The position numbers were made by a program, and so were the translations under genes. A stretch of DNA of 40,096 nt from Ectothiorhodospiraceae bacterium (lineage in GTDB: Bacteria > Pseudomonadota > Gammaproteobacteria > Nitrococcales > Aquisalimonadaceae). This document shows, one piece after another, positions 32,838 through 40,090 of the stretch. Numbering within the stretch: the stretch's first letter is position 1; the number at the start of each line of letters is the position of its first letter. The notes below the pieces were generated by a model that ran no database searches, had not been told where the DNA came from, and worked only from the letters and a program-made list of their open reading frames with translations. The stretch lies in contig PXAT01000214.1 in assembly GCA_003565775.1 (NCBI GenBank), positions 1 through 40,096 of the forward strand, read 5' to 3'.

Positions 32838-33413
32838 ATGCAGCAGGATGCCACCCCTAAGGCAAGGACCCGCTACACCCGTCTCGCAATGACACTCCAC
32901 TGGCTGATGGCCATCATGATCGTCGTCGCATTCGCCATGGGAGTCTACATGGTCGACCTGCCATTCGATGACACGCGTGCATGGTTTTTCCGGCACCACA
33001 AGAATATCGGCCTGACCGTCGGCCTGCTTCTGCTGCTGCGGGTCTGGTGGCGGATTCGGCATCCCGCGCCACCGCTACCGCCGGAAACGCCGGATTGGGA
33101 AAAACGGGCTGCGAAGATCAGCCATCGACTGCTCTACATCATGATGGCGGTAATGCCGATCAGCGGTTTCTTCACTACCTCGTTCACCGGTTATCCAACC
33201 TATTATCTGGGCATTCCCGTCGACCTCGGCAAATGGGGTGGCGAGAACGAGCTGGCCAACGATATCTTTGCGTTCATTCATATCGGTTCGGCCTATTTCC
33301 TCGCGTTCCTGGTCGTGATGCATGCCGCAGCGGCGCTACGCCATCTAATCATCAAACGTGATACCGTTTTTCAGCGTATGGTGCCCGACAGGGCGGAGAG
33401 GAGATCAGAATGA
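32838..33413 (+). CDS. Cytochrome b561 family protein
   Basis: 191 residues from ATG at 32838 (GAGGAAG just upstream); the 32 extra codons open before it lack similarity. Di-heme b-type membrane cytochrome with four transmembrane helices: LAMTLHWLMAIMIVVAFAMGVYMV, HKNIGLTVGLLLLLRVWWRI, ISHRLLYIMMAVMPISGFFTTS and FAFIHIGSAYFLAFLVVMHAAAALRHL. Heme-ligating histidines are expected at HW in helix 1, HH/HK before helix 2, H in SHRLLY and H in the last helix. It moves electrons between quinone and periplasmic carriers. Its stop overlaps the next start by 4 bases (ATGA), so the DUF3280-like protein is its partner. Confidence 0.92.
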   Translation: MQQDATPKARTRYTRLAMTLHWLMAIMIVVAFAMGVYMVDLPFDDTRAWFFRHHKNIGLTVGLLLLLRVWWRIRHPAPPLPPETPDWEKRAAKISHRLLYIMMAVMPISGFFTTSFTGYPTYYLGIPVDLGKWGGENELANDIFAFIHIGSAYFLAFLVVMHAAAALRHLIIKRDTVFQRMVPDRAERRSE

Positions 33414-33931
33414 AGAATTTTTGTATTCGCGGCTTGCTGCTTGCGGCGGGCGTGGCCTTTGCAGTAACTAGTGCGGCCGCCGAACCGATCAAGGTTGCGG
33501 TGCTTGATGCAACGATGACCTTCGGCAGCATCGAGCAGCCGATCACCGAGCATGAAAAGGCGCGACTGCAACGCTTCTCCGCCGAACTGAGGGACGCGCT
33601 GGACCGCTCCGACAGGTACGAACTGGTCGATCACGGCGAACTCGAAGCGCTGACCAAGCAATATGTCGGCGGTCGCCGGATCAACAGCTGCAACAGCTGT
33701 CAGGCGAACATCGGTCGGGACCTCGGGGCCGAACGGGTCATGATGCCGGTGGCGGACAAGATGAGTGAATTGATCATGTCCCTGCGAGTAGAGGTCCGCG
33801 AGACCGAGACCGGGAATCCGATTGACGTGAAATCCGTACGGATCGCCGGCAACACTGACGAGTCCTGGCGCCGCGGACGTATTGCGATCCACCGGGACCG
33901 GGACTGGCCGGAACCACAGCCTGCCGAATAA
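33410..33931 (+). CDS. DUF3280/DUF2380-like periplasmic protein
   Basis: 173 residues with a signal peptide (LLLAAGVAFAVTSAAAEP, ~1-24). The body is the DUF3280-like fold seen in methylotrophs: IKVAVLDATMTFGSIEQPITEHEKARLQRFSAELRDAL, YELVDHGE, then NSCNSCQANIGRDLGAERVMMPVADKMSELIMSLRVEVRE and SWRRGRIAI. The CNSC pair probably forms a disulfide in the periplasm. These proteins resemble the small TolB-N/CsgG-like domains that sense or bind envelope components; the function is unknown. Translationally coupled to cytochrome b561. Confidence 0.8.
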   Translation: MKNFCIRGLLLAAGVAFAVTSAAAEPIKVAVLDATMTFGSIEQPITEHEKARLQRFSAELRDALDRSDRYELVDHGELEALTKQYVGGRRINSCNSCQANIGRDLGAERVMMPVADKMSELIMSLRVEVRETETGNPIDVKSVRIAGNTDESWRRGRIAIHRDRDWPEPQPAE

Positions 33932-33970
33932 ATCCGGTCACGTCGCCAGACACGCGGCCCGACCGGCCAC

Positions 33971-34007
33971 AAAAAAGGCCGCCATCCTGATGGATGGCGG
34001 CCTTTTT
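33971..34007. terminator. Bidirectional rho-independent terminator
   Basis: GGCCGCCATCC (33977-33987) and GGATGGCGGCC (33992-34002) pair perfectly with a 4-base loop; five T follow on the plus strand and six on the minus strand. It serves both the DUF3280-like gene and fae. Confidence 0.93.
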
Positions 34008-34038
34008 CATGACTTCGTATCAGCCTGACGCGACTTTA

Positions 34039-34551
34039 TCAGTCGTGCGCGGCAAACGGATGCGAGGCCTTGCCCTTCTGAGCCACGACTTCCGCAGCGG
34101 ACGGCTCGTTCTTCACCGCACGCTTGATGGACATCTTGACCGCTTCGTAGTTGTAGTCCTGGATCTTGGCATCATCCTTGGCTTCCCAGTGGATAAAGAC
34201 GCCGACACAGATGAACAGGTCATCGGCTTCGTCCTGGGAAATGGTGCCGTCCTCGACGCAGTCGGCAACGGCCATGGCCACGCCACGCTGGGCCGGACCG
34301 AACATCTGGGCGGCCTGGGTACCATTCTTGATGGTGACCTTGTTGAACATCACGGTGGCCGGCTTGCACAGCAGGTTCGGCGCAACCACGGCCAGCAGGG
34401 ACGTGAAACCGTCCTTGTTGTTGGTCAGGGAGTTGGTGAACGCGCTCTCGGCGGTGCTGCCACGCGGACCGATGATCAGATCGATATGCGCGACTTCGGC
34501 GCCATCACCAACCAGTGCTTCACCAACACGCATGCTGTTAATTCGTGCCAT
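34039..34551 (-). CDS. fae: Formaldehyde-activating enzyme
   Basis: 170 residues from ATG at 34551, with AAGGAGT 9 bases upstream. Fae speeds the condensation of formaldehyde with H4MPT to methylene-H4MPT in the cytoplasm. Nearly every landmark is intact: [24 protein letters not shown] with the catalytic His (His22 here, reported as His17), [43 protein letters not shown], and [21 protein letters not shown]. An alternative GTG at 34605, in frame with GGAGGG 8 bases before it, would add 18 residues that the family lacks. Single gene between terminators and the mtdB end. Confidence 0.97.
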   Translation of the reverse strand: MARINSMRVGEALVGDGAEVAHIDLIIGPRGSTAESAFTNSLTNNKDGFTSLLAVVAPNLLCKPATVMFNKVTIKNGTQAAQMFGPAQRGVAMAVADCVEDGTISQDEADDLFICVGVFIHWEAKDDAKIQDYNYEAVKMSIKRAVKNEPSAAEVVAQKGKASHPFAAHD

Positions 34552-34708
34552 CTTACTTACTCCTTGCGCTTGCTCTTGTGATTTGAAGAGATTGAAAATT
34601 CCCACAGTCCTGACCCTCCTTCTTGGACTCTGAATGCCCGGCGACTCGATAGATCAGGTCAGGCGTCGCCGTCCGAGCGCCGCTTGGCCCAAAAAAACCA
34701 AAGGCGCC

Positions 34709-35617
34709 CTATCCGAGCAATTCCATTGCCCGTTTCATGGCGGCCCGGAATTCGAGATCGAGTGTCCCGTCGCCCGCCAGCATATCCTGAAATAGCTTGT
34801 TCTGCGTTTGGTATTTCACGTTACCGACCGCCAGTGCGCCGACGCCACGTGCGCCGCGCGCCGACCCTTCGATAATTTTGCCCTTATCCATGACGTCGAC
34901 GCCTTCGAGGCCCAGCGGCGGCACCGCATTCGCGTCAGCCGCCACCAGCAACTCCGGCGCCGCACAGAGTTGCTCATTGGTGAGGATCTGAATCCCGGCC
35001 TTGGCCGTGCTGATGACGGCCTGCACGTCCTGCAGGATTGCGGCCTTGCTCTCGTCGGTGGAACCGTCGCCCGGAATCACGTCGATACCGTACCGCTCCT
35101 TGATGACGGCGGTGTGCTTGGCGGCCGCCTCGGCTGAACGGTGACTGACGACAACCACCTCGGCACCGTGATCGGCGGCGAGAATCGCGGACACAAGCCC
35201 GACCGGGCCGGTGCCACCAAAAATAGCGACCTTCGTGCCGTCAAGACCACCCTTTCGGCCAGCCTCGATCAGTTGGGCATTGACCACGGCGACCAGCCCG
35301 GCTGCCGTGGTGAAGCCGCCGGACGGGTCGGCAAAAACCGCCATCTCGAAGGGTGGCACCATCGAATCGCGCGCGATCCTGACCATGTCCAGCGCCAGCC
35401 AGGGGTCACGGCCTCCGATAAAGAGGCCGGTGGCTTTCACACCGGTCGGCCCGCGAGAAAAGATCGCATCCTGCACCAGTCCGAGCACTTCGTCCTCGCC
35501 GACATTGGTATACGGAATGATGTGCTGGAAACCCGCATCGATGGCCATGTTGACATCGAAGGGGCTGACCCGCGGATTCGGGTCGAGCATATGCAGAATC
35601 GTCGGCTTTTCACTCAC
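34709..35617 (-). CDS. mtdB: NAD(P)-dependent methylene-H4MPT dehydrogenase
   Basis: 302 residues from GTG at 35617, with AGGGGGAAA before it. MtdB oxidises methylene- to methenyl-H4MPT with NAD+ or NADP+. The N-terminal half carries the pterin site (ILHMLDPNPRVSPFDVNMAIDAGF, FIGGRDPWLALDMV, VFADPSGGFTTAAGLVA), and the Rossmann domain has GGTGPVG at 134-140. SHRS after the second strand would suit NADP as well as NAD. Transcribed from a sigma-54 promoter at 35685-35700. About 100 bases further on begins the fae leader. Confidence 0.95.
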   Translation of the reverse strand: MSEKPTILHMLDPNPRVSPFDVNMAIDAGFQHIIPYTNVGEDEVLGLVQDAIFSRGPTGVKATGLFIGGRDPWLALDMVRIARDSMVPPFEMAVFADPSGGFTTAAGLVAVVNAQLIEAGRKGGLDGTKVAIFGGTGPVGLVSAILAADHGAEVVVVSHRSAEAAAKHTAVIKERYGIDVIPGDGSTDESKAAILQDVQAVISTAKAGIQILTNEQLCAAPELLVAADANAVPPLGLEGVDVMDKGKIIEGSARGARGVGALAVGNVKYQTQNKLFQDMLAGDGTLDLEFRAAMKRAMELLG

Positions 35618-36016
35618 GCCGCGGTTTCCCCCTGAAAATTCATGTAATGACTAGAAGAGTCGTTATATTTTGGCTCACTGCAGAAGCAATGGCCGTGCCA
35701 CGTAGCCGATAAGGAGAACATCACCGCGCGCCTCCTTGCAAGTCCGGCGTCTGCAGCAACGCTGCCAGGCCTGCAAAAATAGCGATGAATTGTCGCCACT
35801 GAACCGAACTTGGCACAGTGCGTCCAAGGATGTGAACACAAGGCTGCGGGAAGTTTTCCCTTGCGGCCCCCGAATGCACTCGGCAGGCTCGATAGCCGAT
35901 GGATGTTCAGACCCCGTTAATGTCAGCCGTGGAAGACTGGCAGACGACAGTCCGGAGAGGGGCGCGGTTTCTGGATCGTTGGCCGCGCACCGGGATAACT
36001 ACAAGGAGGAGGATCG
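35618..36016. other. 399-base intergenic region between divergent mtdB and the PQQ-system binding protein gene
   Basis: Holds the mtdB sigma-54 promoter. TGCGTCCAAGG (35819-35829), about 120 bases upstream of the -24 box, also occurs near the fdh promoter. GCAGC AAC GCTGC (about 35753-35765) is a short inverted repeat. The plus-strand gene has AAGGAGGAGG before its start but no clear promoter. No gene is credible. Confidence 0.5.
35685..35700 (-). promoter_or_regulatory. Sigma-54 (RpoN) promoter of mtdB
   Basis: The minus strand reads TGGCACG GCCA TTGCT, a perfect match to TGGCACGN4TTGCW. The transcript should start near 35674 with a leader of about 57 bases. Confidence 0.82.
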
Positions 36017-36820
36017 ATGAGTCGGATTGGACGCAGCAGTGCCGCCATCGGCTGGCTCGCCGCCGTGACCCTGTCCACGGCCGCGACCGCGGACGAAATC
36101 GTGCAGATCGCGTTTATCGGTGATGACAGCGGAGACGCCTATCAGGGTGCCAGCATGGGGCTTGACGAGATTAACCGCGCCGGCGGCTTTCTCGGTTTCG
36201 AGTTTGCCCTGACTGCCGTTGCCGATCATGAACAGATCGACGACGACGCTATCGCCGTGCTGGTAACCGTTGATGGCGCCAGCGCCGGAGATGTGGCGGG
36301 CGCATTCCCGCAACTCGCTGTATTCAATACCGGCTCGGATGACGATGCGCTGCGCGCTCTGTGCCGGGACAATCTCTTCAGCATCATGCCCAGTGCCAGC
36401 ATGCGCAGTGACGCCATTGCACAATGGCAGCAGCAGGCGGATGACGAGGACATATCGGCAGTGGCGCATCATCATCGATTCCGGCGTTACTCGTCCGGCG
36501 ACCTCAACGGCCGGTACGTGGAGGCGTTCGATGAGCCGATGACGGAGAGCGCCTGGACCGCATTTGTCGCGGTGCGCATGGTCGGCGACGGCGTCACTCG
36601 AACCACCAGCCGTGAACCCGACGCCCTGATCGAGCATCTCTGGGGTCTCGAGAGCTTCGATGCCTCGAAAGGCCAGCCGCTCAGTTTCCGGGAAAACGGT
36701 CAGTTGCGGCAGCCGCTGTGGATCGTGCAGGGCGATGATGTGCTGGGTGAATCTCCTGTCGAGGGTGTGGTTGATCCGGATGATCTCGACACCCTCGGCG
36801 GTGTCTCGTGTTCCAAATAA
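36017..36820 (+). CDS. ABC-type substrate-binding protein of the PQQ-dependent alcohol oxidation system (TIGR03863-like, short form)
   Basis: 267 residues with signal peptide (~1-25, AAIGWLAAVTLSTAATA). Blocks match the binding protein that accompanies PQQ dehydrogenases: QIAFIGDDSGDAYQGASMGLDEINRAGGFLGFEFAL, AVFNTGSDDDALRALCRDNLFSIMPSASMRSDAIAQW, and the end FDASKGQPLSFRENGQLRQPLWIVQGDDV, PVEGVVDPDDLDTLG. Family members I know are nearer 350-400 residues; the region between the first lobe and RFRRYSSGDLNGRY seems missing, so it may not bind a ligand the usual way. AAGGAGGAGG precedes the ATG. Likely cotranscribed with the beta-propeller gene, 61 bases on. Confidence 0.8.
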   Translation: MSRIGRSSAAIGWLAAVTLSTAATADEIVQIAFIGDDSGDAYQGASMGLDEINRAGGFLGFEFALTAVADHEQIDDDAIAVLVTVDGASAGDVAGAFPQLAVFNTGSDDDALRALCRDNLFSIMPSASMRSDAIAQWQQQADDEDISAVAHHHRFRRYSSGDLNGRYVEAFDEPMTESAWTAFVAVRMVGDGVTRTTSREPDALIEHLWGLESFDASKGQPLSFRENGQLRQPLWIVQGDDVLGESPVEGVVDPDDLDTLGGVSCSK

Positions 36821-36835
36821 CAATCAGGTTAAGCC

Positions 36836-36853
36836 GGAGCGCGCTGGCGCTCC
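36836..36853. other. Hairpin between the binding protein and beta-propeller genes
   Basis: GGAGCGC and GCGCTCC pair around GCTG, with no T-run. Possible mRNA-stabilising or differential-expression element. Confidence 0.4.
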
Positions 36854-36881
36854 GCCAGCCGACTTGGAGGGTAGTTCAGTC

Positions 36882-37883
36882 ATGAAGATCAAGCACTGGT
36901 GTCTGGCAATCGGTCTGTATCTCGGGGCGACGGTTCCGGTCGCCGCCGAGGAGCTTACCGGCCGTCTGTTCGTGTCCAACGAGTGGGATCACACCATCTC
37001 GGTGATCGACCCGGAAACCTGGGAGGTCATCAAGGTCATCGAGGATGTCGGCGGTCAGCGCCCGCGCGACATGGGCTTTTCCCGTGACGGGACCAAGTTG
37101 TACGTGGCCCTCGGTATCGACGATCTGATCGCCATCATCGATCCCTACGAGATGGAACTGATCGAGACCATTCCGGGCGGTGAAGACCCGGAAGCCTTTA
37201 CCGTGCACCCGGAGACCGGCCACATTTATGTGTCCAACGAAGCGACTGCACAGCTGATGCAGATCGACCCGGAAGCGGGCGAACTCAAGGGCGGCATAGA
37301 CGTCGGTCTGGAACCGGAAGGGGTCGTATCGACGCCTGACGGCAGCATCATCGCCGTGGTCAGCGAATCCAGCCATATGGTGCACCTGATCTCCTGGCCG
37401 GATCATGAGGTGGTTGCGAATATCCTGGTCGGCACGCGCCCCCGCGAGCTGACCGTGACCGCCGACGGCAAGTTGCTTTACGTGACCTCCGAAGTCGCCG
37501 GGGAAATCAGCATCATCGACATCGAAAGCCGCGAGATCGTCAAGAACCATCGCTTCAGCCAGCGCCGTGCACGGCCCAAGGACGTGCGCCTGAACGCGGA
37601 TGAGTCCCTGGTCTTTGTCTCGCTGGGTCGTGACAACACAGTCGCGGTGCTGGACGCCGAGACGCTCGAAGAAGTCGATCTGATTGATGTCGGCGACCGA
37701 CCCTGGGGCCTGGCGATGAACCGTGAGCGGACGCTGCTGGCCGTCGCCAATGGCGAGAGCGATGATGTCTCGATCATCGATACCGAGACCCGGGAAGTGA
37801 TCAAGGATATCTACGTCGGCGACTCGCCCTGGGGCGTGATCTTCCACGACTTCATGGTCGAAAAGGAAATGCCGCCGCGGTAA
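36882..37883 (+). CDS. PQQ-dependent catabolism-associated beta-propeller protein (YVTN repeats)
   Basis: 333 residues from ATG at 36882, with TTGGAGGG upstream; earlier codons in the frame lie in the previous gene. Signal peptide ~1-23 (LAIGLYLGATVPVAAEE). Seven or so repeats of the YVTN type follow: LFVSNEWDHTISVIDPETWEVI, LYVALGIDDLIAIIDPYEMEL, IYVSNEATAQLMQIDPEAGEL, LYVTSEVAGEISIIDIESREI, VFVSLGRDNTVAVLDAETLEEV, LAVANGESDDVSIIDTETREV. Periplasmic. Members sit beside PQQ dehydrogenases (TIGR03866); the role is unproved. A strong terminator follows. Confidence 0.9.
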   Translation: MKIKHWCLAIGLYLGATVPVAAEELTGRLFVSNEWDHTISVIDPETWEVIKVIEDVGGQRPRDMGFSRDGTKLYVALGIDDLIAIIDPYEMELIETIPGGEDPEAFTVHPETGHIYVSNEATAQLMQIDPEAGELKGGIDVGLEPEGVVSTPDGSIIAVVSESSHMVHLISWPDHEVVANILVGTRPRELTVTADGKLLYVTSEVAGEISIIDIESREIVKNHRFSQRRARPKDVRLNADESLVFVSLGRDNTVAVLDAETLEEVDLIDVGDRPWGLAMNRERTLLAVANGESDDVSIIDTETREVIKDIYVGDSPWGVIFHDFMVEKEMPPR

Positions 37884-37920
37884 CGCCGTCATCCACGAAC
37901 CCGGACTGCGCGGGTCGCGA

Positions 37921-37956
37921 AACCCCGACCACCCTGAATGGCGGTCGGGGTTTTTT
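37921..37956 (+). terminator. Rho-independent terminator of the beta-propeller gene
   Basis: AACCCCGACC (37921-37930) and GGTCGGGGTT (37943-37952) pair perfectly, and the run of six T ends at 37956. Confidence 0.9.
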
Positions 37957-38000
37957 ATCGTTCGGCGCCCGGAACGGTCGGCAGCGGCGCGGAACCGCAC

Positions 38001-38768
38001 TCAACTGGTCAAGCCACCATTGATCATCAACACCTGACCGGTGATGTAGGCCGCCGCCGGGCTCGCCAGATAGATCACCGCCTCGGCGACATCATCGCCG
38101 GTGCCGAAGCGTTGCATGGGCATGCGGTTGGCGATCTCCCGATACGCTTCAGCCGAAAGATCCTCCTGCGCGAACGCGGTCTCGATCCAGCCCGGGGCAA
38201 TCACATTGACCCGCCGATCCGGCGCCAGGGACCGGGCCAGGCTCAAACTGAAGCCGGTCACTCCGCCCTTTACCGCGCCGAACATCTCGGCCTCGCGCCC
38301 GGCCATGCCGCGCAGCGCCAGATCCCAGGAGGTGTTGATGATGACACCACCCGGTTGCAGGCAGTCGGCCGCAGTCCACGAGCCATGCACCGTCCCCAGC
38401 AGGTCCACGGCGACCAGTCGTTGCAGCTTCTGCTGATCGGTCTGTCGCGAGAACTCACCGGTCAGGATATCCGCGCCGGCCAGATTCACCCAGATCCCGG
38501 GTGGACCGAGCTGGCGGGCGGTTTCCGCGGCAAGATCCTGCAACTGGCCGGGTTCGCTGACGTCGGTTGCCAGCGCCAGGCACCTCTGCCCCAGCGCCCT
38601 GACATCTGCTGTCACGGCGTCCGCTGCCTCCGTCGAGCGATGATAGGTGATTGCCACGTCAGCGCCGGCCGCGGCCAGGCCGCGGGCGACGGCCGCGCCG
38701 ATCCCCCGGTTGCCACCGGTCACTACCGCGATCTGGCCCGAAAGTCTTGCATCCTGCTGTCTGTGCAT
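38001..38768 (-). CDS. Short-chain dehydrogenase/reductase with Phe in place of the catalytic Tyr
   Basis: 255 residues. Classical SDR plan: cofactor loop TGGNRGIG (17-24), NLAGAD (95-100), Ser147 in NTSWD, PGWIETAF and the C-terminal GQVLMINGG. The YxxxK motif reads FGAVK (163-167): the codon is TTC, one base from TAC. Similar SDRs with Phe and the SWD motif occur, to my knowledge, beside C1 genes of methylotrophs and planctomycetes, so this is probably a family trait rather than a defect. It may bind a reduced pterin or NAD(P) without classical alcohol chemistry; a FolM-like pterin reductase is one option. It diverges from the hydrolase gene. Confidence 0.85.
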   Translation of the reverse strand: MHRQQDARLSGQIAVVTGGNRGIGAAVARGLAAAGADVAITYHRSTEAADAVTADVRALGQRCLALATDVSEPGQLQDLAAETARQLGPPGIWVNLAGADILTGEFSRQTDQQKLQRLVAVDLLGTVHGSWTAADCLQPGGVIINTSWDLALRGMAGREAEMFGAVKGGVTGFSLSLARSLAPDRRVNVIAPGWIETAFAQEDLSAEAYREIANRMPMQRFGTGDDVAEAVIYLASPAAAYITGQVLMINGGLTS

Positions 38769-38895
38769 GCCGCTTGTTCGCCTCTCACTGGATGAGTGCG
38801 CATGGATACTGGACGCCGCCGAGACTTCATTGCAAGATGCTTTTGGGGGGACAGTCCATCACGTGCGTTCGCGCACCACAAGGAGGCACGCGACC

Positions 38896-39864
38896 ATGAG
38901 ATCGCGACTCGTCCCGTTCTCCGCAGCCCTGGCGCTGCTTGGCCTGATCCTTGCCCAGGCCACGGCTCACGCATCCCGTATGCCGGCTCCCGGCGTTCTG
39001 CTACCCACGTTTGCCGGCGAACACCGCATGCATCTGCATTGCCAGGGCCGTGGTCAACCGACGGTCATTCTTGACGCAGGACTCGGTGGCGACTCGCTCG
39101 AGTGGACCCGGGTCCAGGGCGAGCTCGCAGAACACACCCGCGTCTGCAGCTATGATCGCGGAGGCCTGGGCTGGAGCGATGCAGCCTCCGGCCCGCGAAC
39201 GGCCGGCCGCATGGCCACCGATCTGCGGCGGCTGCTGGACCGCAGCACTGAGAACGGCCCTTTCGTGCTCGTCGGACACTCCTTCAGTGCCTACACGCTA
39301 CGCATCTTCGCCCGGCGCTTCCCTGCGGACGTGGCTGGCATGGTGCTGGTGGACCCGTCTCATGAAGAACAGATTCTGCGGTTCTACGAGGCAGTTGGCG
39401 TCAATATCGCGCCGAGCAATCCTCGCGGACAGGTCTACTATCGGCCGGAGTTGCCACCGAATCTGCCGGAGGACGTTATTCCGATCGCAACCCGATTGAT
39501 GATCACCGATTTGCGCGTGCAGACAACGCGCGACGAACTGCTCGGGTTCCGGGCAAGCGCCGCGCAGGTGGCGTCGTCCCCGACCATGCCCAACGTGCCA
39601 ATCATCGTGCTCAGCCGCGGTTCGCGCACATGGCCCGACAACGAGCGCGGGGACCGCATGGAAGCGCTATGGCGAGAACTGCACGAGGATCTCGCCGAGC
39701 GCGCGCCCTACGGTGAGCTGCGCGTGGTTCCGGGCAGTGGCCACCATATCCACCTGGAACAACCCGCCTCGGTCATCGACAGCGTGCGCAGCGTCATGGA
39801 GAGAATCGCCGCCAGGGATCAGATGGCCGGTGAGCCGACGCTCCGCCGATCGGGCATGCACTAA
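38896..39864 (+). CDS. Exported alpha/beta hydrolase
   Basis: 322 residues from ATG at 38896, with AAGGAGG 9 bases upstream. The first ~27 residues are a signal peptide (AALALLGLILAQATAHAS). The fold is clear: LHCQGRGQPTVILDAGLGGDSLEW (oxyanion loop), VCSYDRGGLGWSD, nucleophile Ser129 in VGHSFSAY, MVLVDPSHEEQ and the catalytic His region PGSGHHIHLEQP. The elbow is GHSFS instead of the usual GxSxG. The substrate cannot be predicted; an ester or amide is likely. It is not obviously part of C1 metabolism. A repeat copy begins at its stop codon. Confidence 0.87.
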   Translation: MRSRLVPFSAALALLGLILAQATAHASRMPAPGVLLPTFAGEHRMHLHCQGRGQPTVILDAGLGGDSLEWTRVQGELAEHTRVCSYDRGGLGWSDAASGPRTAGRMATDLRRLLDRSTENGPFVLVGHSFSAYTLRIFARRFPADVAGMVLVDPSHEEQILRFYEAVGVNIAPSNPRGQVYYRPELPPNLPEDVIPIATRLMITDLRVQTTRDELLGFRASAAQVASSPTMPNVPIIVLSRGSRTWPDNERGDRMEALWRELHEDLAERAPYGELRVVPGSGHHIHLEQPASVIDSVRSVMERIAARDQMAGEPTLRRSGMH

Positions 39865-39989
39865 GGAAACGCTGAAATATTCGCACGCCTGCGTTGGAGT
39901 CCGCATTTTCTCCGAGGCAAGGCGCGCTGCGCAGTGCCGCAGTCATTCTGCGGTCAAGCAGCGCAACGCCGCATTCGGGGAAAATGCGG
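39862..39989 (+). repeat. Dispersed palindromic repeat, copy C (most complete)
   Basis: Begins CTAAGGAAACGCTGAAATAT at the hydrolase stop, then TTCGCACGCCTGCGTTGGAG. The rest folds on itself: CCGCATTTTCTCCG (39901-39914) with CGGGGAAAATGCGG (39976-39989), GGCGCGCTGC with GCAGCGC, and CCGCAG with CTGCGG at the tip. Related copies lie at 32608, 793 and 981. It looks like a non-coding REP- or MITE-like element. Confidence 0.78.
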
Positions 39990-40071
39990 CCCAAGCGGAG
40001 GGAAGCATGCACCGTTGCACGCCGCCACGCTCGAGAGCCGTTCTTGCGAACTGGCCAGGAGCAGGTCGCCT

Positions 40072-40090
40072 CGGGTAGCGGGGCTACCCG
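40072..40090. other. Hairpin near the right edge
   Basis: CGGGTAGC and GCTACCCG pair perfectly around GGG. The sequence ends too soon to tell whether a T-run or a gene follows. Nothing else is recognised in 39990-40096. Confidence 0.4.

Noticed and set aside
35811-35826. Sigma-54 promoter on the plus strand for the PQQ-system binding protein
   Set aside because: TGGCAC is good but the -12 GC is replaced by CC (GTCCA).
35614-35841. 75-codon minus-strand frame upstream of mtdB
   Set aside because: It spans the sigma-54 promoter and has no recognisable protein features.
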